Source of the DNA: Fragilaria crotonensis
Taxonomy: Eukaryota; Bacillariophyta; Fragilariophyceae; Fragilariales; Fragilariaceae
Assembly (NCBI GenBank): GCA_022925895.1
Contig: JAKSYS010000223.1
Location: 1 to 64,000 of the forward strand
Direction of reading: 5' to 3'
Length of the DNA: 64,000 bases
The notes under the pieces were generated by a model, which worked only from the letters and a program-made list of their open reading frames with translations, was not told the DNA's origin and ran no database searches. This document shows positions 55,317-64,000 of the stretch, piece after piece (positions within the stretch are counted from its first letter, which is position 1; each line of letters starts with the position of its first letter). A program made the position numbers and the translations under genes.

Positions 55317-57788
55317 CAGGCCTCCTAAAAAGTGGCACAATTCTGAAATGTGCCACCAAATGCCACTTTTAATATTGCCCAGATGCCACTTTTAACGTTT
55401 TTATTTGTGAAAAAAGCACCTGATTTCCAGGTCATTGCGAGTGTGTTTACTATTTACTAGATTACTTCTAGCTAGTATTGTGCTGCAACCATGTCCGCAA
55501 AGCGTACGACGCCGTTTCAGCCTTCTCACTGCTTCGAATATGGACTTGCAATCACAGGGCGCGATTTGAAGAATGCTGTATCCTGTGTGCAGTGCGAATT
55601 CTGCGTCTACGATGGTCGCAGTGGTGACGACGTCGGTCGTAAGCGTGTGCGAACAAACAGTACCCAACTGTTTACTCCTCCATATCGCCCTGAACTCTAT
55701 CGAAAGCACTTAGAAACACAACATGCAGATCAGTGGCTTCACTACCAGAGCATGTCAATTTCTTCAAAGAAGGTATACTTTGATTCCAAGAAGAAAGGGG
55801 CTTCTAGTATTGTCAACTTCGCTTGCAAGGTAACTGATGCACTGGAGATAACGATTGCAAGGAACATTGTTGATGAACTAATTGCAACCCTGTACTTCCA
55901 TCCTGATGATGATGCTGCTGATGGAGATGATGCACCCATTTCAAAGGCAAATGCAATGAAGTTGTTCAAATTGAACGAAAATCACGACGACAGCGCCAGT
56001 GGCGCAACGTATTCAGTAACTATCAAAAATACTGTGCGCTTCTGGTTGGCAATTGACCACACATCGGCTGGTCTTTCATTTCGACAGACTGCTGCGGTGA
56101 TGGAGCACCATCGAATCCGAACCAAGAATCCAAAGTTGATAGGATTGAATGATCACATGGTGTCACAGTTTGTCCGAGTCCTCGTCGGAGCAAATCTGCA
56201 GACTCTTTCTCGCATCCTCTCCAAGCCTCAAGTGTTTGCCTTCTCGATTGCCGGAGATGGCTCAACGCATTTTGAGTCCTCATTCTTTGACATTCGTATC
56301 CGTCTAGGCGTTGATGGTGTCCTTCACAACCTGCATCTTGTGATTGTCCCATTCTTTGGGCGACATACAGCTGTCAACATCTTGGAGTTGGTCGTCAAAA
56401 TACTCGATGTCCTGTTCCCCTCGTGGCGTGACAAATTGATTTCGGTCAGTAGTGATGGTGAAAACACCATGACTGGTCGCAAAGGTGGTTTTGTGACCCT
56501 GCTTGAGAAGGAGGCTACTAATAAGATCCTTCGAGTGTGGTGTGCTCCGCATCAAATGGACATCGTGGTCAAGAAGGTCACGAAGGCAATGATGAATGGT
56601 CTTTTTATAAAACTGCACATGCTTTCTCTGTACACCTTCGTGCTCAGCAGAACCTGATAGCGGCCATGAATGGAAAAAAGTGTCCGAAAGATACGACTCG
56701 GTGGGTGGCTTTTGGGACAATGCTGAAATGGTTTCTTTTTAACCGTCGGTGGTTGTTGGAGTACATAGATGAGAAGCAACCAATCCAGGCACCAATCCCA
56801 GCGTGGTGGGTCCTTTGTGCTGCAGCTGCCCCATTGTTCGAGTCGATGCAGGTAACATTTGCTATACTGCAATCCAAGCAGCTGGTTTTGTCGCAGCAGG
56901 CAGTGGAGATTGAAGCTCTGACTAGTCGGATCTGCGTGGGAATTGGCATCGGCCATGAAAATGATGGCAACACTGACTATATGTTCTTAGAAGACAATGC
57001 ATATATCAAGATTGGCGAATGGTGGATAACATTTGACGCCATCAAGGGACACATCAATGATCAAGGTTCATGGGCTCGTGATGCATTTGCTGCCTTATCA
57101 GCTGAAGATAAAGATGCAACGATTCGCAATAGTGCCACTTTCTCTATCGACCTGGTTGATGGATTGAATCAGGTCTGTGCTGAGCGTGATTCCAACAATG
57201 AGGCCCGTGCAGAGGGTTCACCGCCAGTATTTCCAATCCAATTGGCAACAATTCGTCCGAGGGATTTCATCAGTACAGTTTTAGATCCCCATCGTGATCA
57301 TCTGAAAAAATTCTGGTCACCTGCTGATGAGATTGAGAATGTTGAGCGCGATCACCACTCCTTGTACAAGGATTATAACAATGGAATTGATACTAGGGTG
57401 AAGAATGTTATCGATCAACACGATCACAAGACCATGTTCAATGATGCATGGGACTCAATCAAGGGGCGTTACCATTGTCTCCGATGCTTTTCTTCAGGTC
57501 TAGCAACCTCATTTGCCAATACAACCTCAGTGGAGTCTGATTTCTCTATTTTAAAGTGGTCAAAGGATTCACATCGGCGATCATTGACTAACCTAGCACT
57601 TGAGGGCATCTTTGCAAGCAAGGATTATGCTGAACTAAGCCGTATATAAGCACCTTCTACTGACCTTCTACGCCGTCAATCGTACCATGATACTAGGTGC
57701 CACCTAATGCCACTTTTAGTGGTAGAAATATGCCACTTTTAGCTTAAAAGTGGCATCGGGTGGCATATGCCACTTTTTAGGAGGCCTG
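55317..57788. mobile_element. hAT DNA transposon nested in the copia element
   Basis: A 2472-bp element starting CAGGCCTCCTAAAAAGTGGC and ending with the complement, flanked by the perfect 8-bp duplication CTTTAACA (55309-55316 and 57789-57796). Further AGTGGCA/TGCCACT words cluster within 80 bp of both ends. It carries one transposase gene on the plus strand, antisense to the host retrotransposon. Confidence 0.93.
55491..57649 (+). pseudogene. hAT transposase with BED-type finger, one frame break
   Basis: The N-terminal part (55491-56657) has a zinc-finger-like segment, CVQCEFC...YRKHLETQH, then the catalytic core: AGDGSTHFESSFFDIRI, SSDGENTMTGRKGG and WCAPHQMDIVVKK. The C-terminal part (to 57649) contains a large helical insertion region and the hAT dimerisation block SVESDFSILKWSKD...LTNLALEGIF, which holds the Glu. 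The two parts switch frame near 56,605 in a T-run, where one extra base would account for the change. The gene is about 715 codons in all. Either this copy is freshly inactivated or the assembly has a one-base error there. Confidence 0.78.
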
Positions 57789-60700
57789 CTTTAACAACAG
57801 TGGACCGAGAACTGATACCCATCGGATCAACCAAGTGTCCACCAGCAACCAGTCGAGCCTTGCGGCGACCATCCTGCTTAACTTCGAATATCATCGAAAG
57901 CTTTGTCCACTGGTACTCCGAGCTGGGCTTGTAATCCGGAGCATGAAAGGAAAAACAGTCGAGAGCCAAAAGAGATTGAATCTCTTTTCGAATTGCATCC
58001 GCCCAAAACGTGTTTCCGGCCTCAGCGTCAAGTTCAAGAGCGTGAGCAACACTCCGAGGAATCGCCACGCCGTACTTCACTTCCAAGGGCCGGCTAATTC
58101 GTCCTGGCTTCTTCCGTTTCCGCACACCGCCGGACTTAGTTACCTCGCGAATAGCGCGTCGAATAATTCGAGTGCAACCATCCGAAAGTTTTTCGTTAAC
58201 CTGTATACTCGCGTCAACCGTTGTGCGAGCGAACGCATCGGAACGTAGAAGACGACGAAGTATCTTGGAATACTGACGGTTGTACTGGCGTGCCCATCGC
58301 GTATAGCGACCGCCAGTGTACTTCCCGTCAGCACACCCAAGTTTGTTCGAAATAATATACGCCGCCGTTTCAAGTGGAAAGTCACGCTTCACAATCGAAA
58401 ACGGAAGCCAAGAATGCTCGTCAGTTTTCCAAGTCACTTGAAACGTCAATACGCCACTCTTCCACTCGTGACCAGAAATCCTGTCGAACAAGACGTCATC
58501 ACTGGACTCGTCAGCAACACGAGACATCTGATGTACGAGTTCGTCGAGGACTTGAGGTTCAATCTCCTCGTCCTGCGTGACTTGTGGGATGTCAGTCGCC
58601 GAAACCGGATCATCAATGTGAGCACCCAACGGACCGTCGTCCGTGGAGTCCGCAGTGGCAAAAGCGGCGGGTTCTGGTGACGAGTTGACACCAACGCAAG
58701 GAGTCTCGTTCGAAACGTTAGACAGAAGAATTTCACGGTCCGGGGAAAGAGTGGGATCAACATGTGCAAGCCGAAGAACTGACATCTCCTCTGAATCAAG
58801 CCGCCGTTGCTGAGAAAGGCAAGCGGGTTGGTCGGAGGAGCGTGAAGATGGGGAATCATGTATGCTGGACGTACGTGGTCGCTTTGTGGGCGGACCATAG
58901 ACCTCGAAGATGCCGTCGTCCAACTCGTCCCTCACCTCGGCACCGTGAAGATCTGGCGGAACCAAAAGGGACTGTAAATCACTAGACGTGCCAGCAATTA
59001 TGTCCGTCAGCTGGTCGTCACCATCCGAAACCACATCCAAGTTCGGATCGTTCAACGGAGTAACACCATCAGACCGATAAAAGGTCAATGGTGGCGGTAG
59101 CGACATGTCGTCGACTACCGGCGACTCCTCTCGTGGGTAACGCTTCCGTATAACGGAACGAGCGAGTACTTGCGGAGCTGAGTCGTCGTCGCCCTCAGGC
59201 TGAGTCAAAACCAGGAAACAAAAAGCATCGCCAATATTTTGTGCAACACCAAGAAATCTACCTTTCATCATTTTTGTTCTAGGAAATGACTGTCGCGGGT
59301 GGTAATACCACACCGGCTGCCAGAAGGTAAATCGGAACATACTAATATCCGGACGTTCTCCCCAATGCATCTCGTGTGGAGTGGACCAATCGAGGCTTCG
59401 TCGGGCCAAAACCGTACGTAAAAGGCACACATACTCCAGCGCGAAACACCAATATTGTGGAGGACATCGCGTGATCGTTAGCAGATGAGTCGTCGCGGCT
59501 TTTAAAGCACCGCCGCGCCGCTCAGCGAGGTTTTCGTTCGGGTGATGTGCCTCAGTGAACTCAGATCGAACGCAGATAGACGATAAATAATCCACCCAAC
59601 GTTTGCCCTTAAACTCCGGGGCATTATCCGACTTGATCACCGTCGGTGCACCGCATTCAGCGATCATCCGAGGTAAAGTCGTCGGACTCTGAGAACGCCG
59701 ACGCATCAGATAAGCAACGTCCAGACCCGTACGCCGAAAACAAAAGAGGTTCCAGCACGTATAACCTCGCGCCGATGGAAGAGAGGAGAAGAAGGTGTCG
59801 ACGTAACAAATATCGTGGACACGGCGTACTTTCAATTCCGGGAGCCGAGTCTGAAAATGGTCACGCATGATCTCCCTCGTCTCTGCCTCAACCGTCGGCA
59901 CCAATTGTGTCGTTGCCGTGAGCGTTTTCAAAACAACGTGATCGGGAGCGAATCCCAAACACTTTTTCCATTCAATCAGATCGGGCGAAGAGACGGGACG
60001 CCGTCGCGAATGGAGTCGCGCCAAAGGCTCGTATGGCGTGGAGCCATCCGTCAAGGTAACCCTCGGCAACGTCCGCTCCTCTGCATCTGTAATCCGTTGA
60101 ACTTCGTAAAAGCACTTCGTACCATCAAAAAAGAATGGAAGGCGAAACGCCCCGAAACGAGCCGTCTGCAAACCAGGATTTCCATTGACGTCGCGCTCAC
60201 ATCGGGCGCGATCGTCAATACCATTCCGCTGGTCACGCAGAGACTGGTGTACAGAAAGAAGTGATTCCTTCTGTGCGGGGTTCGAATCAAGTAACGCCTC
60301 ATGTGCGTAAGCCGCATAAGCCGTACCGTCTTCACATACGAGTTTGGCGACAGCAGAAACGACAGGAAATACCTCACCAACGTTACGTCCTGCAAAGGCA
60401 CCTGTCATCATCACTTCGCGGCCCGTACGTCGAATCACTTTCCAAACCGACGTCAACAGCGTTTGATCGTTTCCGGTATCAGAAACGAGAATCTGTTGCG
60501 ACGCGTCTGCCGACGAAATGTATTCGTCCACACGAGTCACGCGACGCAGAACGCGAGTCGCAGGCTCCTCGACCGATAGTCAAGCGCTGCGTTCGGTTAC
60601 GACACGACGACTCTTCTGGAGGCGAATACGCTTGCGTGGTGGTTCCTCCGATTGGCCATCACTGCCTGGAGATCCATCGCAAGCAATGTCACCACCGGTT

Positions 60701-62156
60701 GCACTTGAGGGAGTCGATTGGTCGCTGCCAGTTTTTGAAGTACGGCGCGACTTCGACTTGGCTTCTTCTTGCCACTAGACGCCGTCCCTTGGGATACGGA
60801 CTCGACAACAGTCATAAAATTTTCACTCAACTGCATCTGTGTCTTGCCTTTGTGTGCTTCGGTGCGCCAATCGAGAAGAAGTTTAAAAAGTAGAACCCCG
60901 AACGCATGTTTCCATGTGTCAGGGTACTTCGGAATCACCCATTTCCGGAATGTGGCGTAGTTAATTCCACCGGATTGTTTAGTAGAACCAGTGCCAACAT
61001 TGGACTGGGTTGTCCGACGTGAGTACCGAGTGGAACCCACACCGTCGCCCCCTAAGTGAGACGCAGCGTGGTCCTTCATCATAAGCGAGGTTTCACGCTC
61101 ACGGAGCTCCGTAAGGATAGTGTCAATCGTACTGTCGGGTTTAGATACAATCGAGTCGCGTACGACTTCAAAATCATCGTCCTGTATCGCGACCAAGAGT
61201 AAAGCCCGAAGTGTATCATTGTCATCGGCTATCCTCGCGTTGTTCTTACGTAAACGTTGGAGACACTCGCGGTACTCGGAGATGAATTTTGTCGCAGTGT
61301 TGTCGGGGTCCAACCGGATATTGATCAAACGACGAATATCGAAGAGGACGACATTCGCTCTGTTCAATGCCGTATCATAGTAGGATTCCAACGCCAACCA
61401 CAACGTAGTAGGGTCCAAACGCGTATCGTCCAACATACCCTGGGCAATAGACTGGGCCTGTCCACCGTGCACTGCACCGCGGAGAGCGTAGAAGACACTC
61501 TCAGCGACTTCAGGATGCTTGGTGGACACGTCCGGATCTGTCAGAAGACGTCCGAAGCCCGCCGTACCCAGGACATTCACCGTCGCCTCCTTCCACGCAA
61601 AGTAGTCCTCATCCAGACCCGAGAATTTCTCAAGAGTCGGCACGGCTTTCTTGTCGAAAACCTGGACGGCCCTGCGCGTCGGAGAATTCGTGGGTGTCGT
61701 GTACGAACGACGTTTAGCCGCAGTAACCCGCGCGACAATGTCGTTCATCGTGGAGTCGGGGGTCAAGGTTCCGAACTGGGCGTAATCGATGATATACCCC
61801 AATTTCTTAACGATGACCGGAGCGTTGAGCTCCGTCGGAACCCCGTTGGCACTAGCCAACGCCGTAGCGACATCCGCGGAGGAGAACACCATCAAATCCT
61901 CCCAAGTATGAACCTGCCAATGCTCCGTAAACAAGTGTCCAATCCCAGCCTTCAACGTCGGACGAATCTCGTTATCCGTGGCCAAGACGTTCACGATCAA
62001 ATCGAGAATGTCCGGCGCAAATCGGACCAAACGAGTCGCTTTTTCACCGACGGAAGCATCAGGGGTAACACTAGCCAAGCCAGGGGCGGTAGTAGGGGTA
62101 GATGGGTCGGACATGGTCAACGTAGTTAGACTAAAGCAATAACAAGAACTGTTAAT

Positions 62157-62266
62157 CGTCATGCACTAATAGAAGTGACTAGATAGAATACCTTGTCTAC
62201 CTATTCCCATTGGTGTGAGGTCGACGTGGCATGTCGGATGGTCGGACAGACGACTTTATCCTGACA
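62157..62266 (-). repeat. 5' LTR of the minus-strand copia element (110 bp)
   Basis: Partner of 53744-53853. Followed on the plus strand by the TCGCG duplication at 62267-62271. Confidence 0.85.
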
Positions 62267-62451
62267 TCGCGAATGCCGTGGTAAGAAATGACGAAAGTTT
62301 CCTGAGGAACTTTTTTATCTGTCATGACTCATGCCCAGAAAGAATTGTTCATGCGTTCTGAGAGGATTGGAGAGTGGCACGATCGAACGACACGAAACGT
62401 GCACAGGAACAAACGCACGCACAGACATAAAATATAGGCGAACAGAACAAC

Positions 62452-63143
62452 ATGGACTTGGATGCGAGAATCGACAAGGCACGAGATGATCTCAAGCGCA
62501 CTCAGTGTCATAGGAAGCTTGAACAGACGAATCATGTGAATGTCGTCAACGTGTATCAAAAGCGCATTCATTTACTTGAGAAGAAACTGGCTCAAGCGTT
62601 TCGCAACCCTCGAGTTCATGTTTACATTGATGAAATTCGTAGTGACAACGAACAAACCCGTACGTCGCACAGCGACAGGCAATCATGTGTTCGATATTAC
62701 ACCAACTTCAAATTATATCTGGACAAATTGCACTTATGGAGACACAACACGAAGAGAATTATGAGATCATGATGCAGTCAGTGCACGACATTGACAATGA
62801 TTGGGCAACTCGAACCAACAAGCTTTCACAAGAAATCGCAAACGCCACCGAAGAGGTTAGTCAGCTGGAATCCTTGCTGACTGAGAACAAGAATAACGCA
62901 AGCAAAGCAGGCAGTATGGCAGATAATGATGAATCCGACGTTGACTGTACAGGCACTCACTGCGAAACACAGGACTTTGGAGAGATGGTACCGCTTCAAA
63001 GCGGAGAGGGCAGAATTCCCGAGAAAAAGGAAGAATGGATGGCACAACTTCAACGATCACTTCCTGATCTCTCCTCCTTATTCGATCTGAGACTGCGACC
63101 AAAGGACAGCCAACTACAAAAATTCATGGCAGAGAGCGCGTAA
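62452..63143 (+). CDS. Coiled-coil protein, probably two exons
   Basis: The first frame (start 62452) encodes a Lys/Glu-rich helix (MDLDARIDKARDDLKRTQ...YQKRIHLLEKKLAQAF). A second frame (open from before 62685, stop 63143) continues in the same style: QLQIISGQIALMETQHEEN...LSQEIANATEEVSQLESLL. It then has an acidic linker and ends LFDLRLRPKDSQLQKFMAESA. The coiled-coil character across both frames suggests one gene with a small intron in about 62,605-62,680 ending at a CAG near 62,675. No ideal donor is visible, so the exact junction is unresolved. No enzyme domain is seen. It may be a cytoskeletal or kinetochore-like coiled-coil protein, but that is a guess. Confidence 0.5.
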
Positions 63144-63369
63144 CGCAATCGTAGATATGTAATGCGCCGTACATAGAAACTACACTGTAACTTTATCAAA
63201 AATGTTATAAACAACGCAAATCGTGACGCTGAAACGTTGGGTATTCATCGAAGGACATCATGCTCACTTTTCAACAATGCGCTGGGGACAAACTCCATGG
63301 ACGGTAGAGGCAGTCGTGAAATGGCAGGAAAGGCAAAATAAGGTCCCGCATTTGCAAATTGCAGTCTCA

Positions 63370-63999
63370 CTAGTCTAGCCGCTCCTCGACATCAACATCA
63401 ACGTCAGCAGAAGCTTCTTGACTTGCAAACGCATGTTCATGAATCATCTTCTCCGCACCCGGCGTCAATCGGAAACATTCTTGCAATATCTGCCAGCATT
63501 CGGTGGGTACCAAAACATGAAACAACCTCGGTGCGTCCGTGTGCGTCATTGGTCGGGAATGGTACATGGCTTGCATCAATTCCACGGGGATCCGAGCCAA
63601 GATGCGACGGATTTGTTCTTCTTGCGTACGAATCGCATCCGGGGTCCCCATGAGGATCGTGTGGACCACGGAATGGACTTGTTCCAACGCCATACCCACA
63701 TGCGTGTCTTGAAAGACATTGTAATGATTTTGATGTGTCCGTAGTCGACTCAGGACTCTCATTTTCAAGAGTAACAGGATAGCAAGATGAGATGTTCTCC
63801 ATGGTGCATCTGGTAGTAATTCCAAGAGATCTGCATGTTCGTGTGGCATTGTGAGTTCCTTGTTGGTGGACGAGGGGGACGACGCCGGGGTCGACAATGT
63901 TGGTGTCATGGATAGGATGCGATAAATCTCTTGAAAGGCAAGCGCATCATGGCCCAATGCGGCATAAATGAGGAGAATTTGGTCCTCTAAATTATGCAC
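63370..63999 (-). CDS. Unknown helical protein, partial at window edge
   Basis: A minus-strand frame of 209 codons runs from the window edge to a stop at 63370. Its first Met lies at the very edge, so the gene may continue upstream beyond the window. The sequence is mostly helical: EDQILLIYAALGHDALAFQEIYRIL, then a Ser/Pro/Thr linker, then LLLLKMRVLSRLRTHQNHYNVF and further helices, ending in an acidic tail (DVDVDVEERLD). I do not recognise a domain; a helical-repeat scaffold is possible. The composition fits a host gene. Confidence 0.5.
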   Translation of the reverse strand: MHNLEDQILLIYAALGHDALAFQEIYRILSMTPTLSTPASSPSSTNKELTMPHEHADLLELLPDAPWRTSHLAILLLLKMRVLSRLRTHQNHYNVFQDTHVGMALEQVHSVVHTILMGTPDAIRTQEEQIRRILARIPVELMQAMYHSRPMTHTDAPRLFHVLVPTECWQILQECFRLTPGAEKMIHEHAFASQEASADVDVDVEERLD

Positions 64000-64000
64000 A

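Larger units (their letters stand above)
53744..62266 (-). mobile_element. Young Ty1/copia retrotransposon with nested hAT element
   Basis: An 8523-bp span (about 6.04 kb without the nested hAT) flanked by TCGCG (53739-53743 and 62267-62271). On the minus strand, in order: 5' LTR; gag (about 62,110-60,600); protease (VSDTGNDQTLL, about 60,470); integrase (DICYVDTFFSS, IKSDNAPEFKG, NENLAERRGGALKA; about 59,900-59,480); a chromodomain-like module (about 58,515-58,330; LTFQVTWKTDEHSWLP); then reverse transcriptase, interrupted by the hAT, and RNase H down to about 53,920. The 110-bp LTRs are nearly identical, so the insertion is recent. Apart from the hAT it has few breaks. Confidence 0.9.

Noticed and set aside
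61257-62129. 290-codon plus-strand ORF antisense to gag of the minus-strand copia element
   Set aside because: It is Arg-rich shadow coding with no recognisable domain.

Overview
The window looks like a piece of nuclear genome from a diatom, most likely a pennate one. Three things point there. The LRR protein at 7.8-11.2 kb has the diatom layout: a long cytoplasmic N-terminus, one membrane segment, extracellular plant-type LRRs and a terminal Cys cluster. Several Ty1/copia elements resemble diatom CoDi lineages. Introns are short (about 47-103 nt, GT-AG) in otherwise compact genes. The species call is inference; no rRNA or organelle marker is present.

Layout. 0-2.5 kb: 3' part of a broken copia element with its 3' LTR. 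2.75-6.75 kb: a PIF/Harbinger-like DNA transposon with a spliced DDE transposase and a Ser-rich accessory ORF. 6.9-18.1 kb: the main host block, with a CCCH zinc-finger protein, an LRR receptor-like protein, a GT23-like glycosyltransferase, a START-like protein, a secreted or membrane protein and a membrane-anchored parvulin. 18.2-35.5 kb: an AT-rich island of DNA transposons. It holds a non-autonomous hAT with a perfect 8-bp target duplication, a decayed pogo-like transposase, a four-exon unknown gene, and a large Plavaka/KDZ-like unit carrying a transposase, a GNAT acetyltransferase-like domain, a ULP1-like protease and a papain-like C/H/D domain.

35.5-51.1 kb: a tandem duplication carrying two small secreted-protein paralogs. 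The second copy is split by a young copia element (identical 303-bp LTRs, AAGTT target duplication). That element is itself split by a Tc1/mariner-related transposon (TA duplication), whose transposase gene is split by an 829-bp insert with 16-bp flanking repeats. 51.1-53.7 kb: intergenic DNA with two MITE-like elements. 53.74-62.27 kb: a second young copia element on the minus strand (110-bp LTRs, TCGCG duplication) with a hAT element nested inside (CTTTAACA duplication). 62.4-64 kb: a coiled-coil host gene and one end of an unknown host gene.

No metabolic pathway or operon links the host genes. Several are surface, secretory or membrane proteins, but that is only a loose theme. The most unusual part is 21.8-33.0 kb, where a Plavaka-like transposase converges on a multidomain gene combining acetyltransferase, deSUMOylase-like and papain-like modules.
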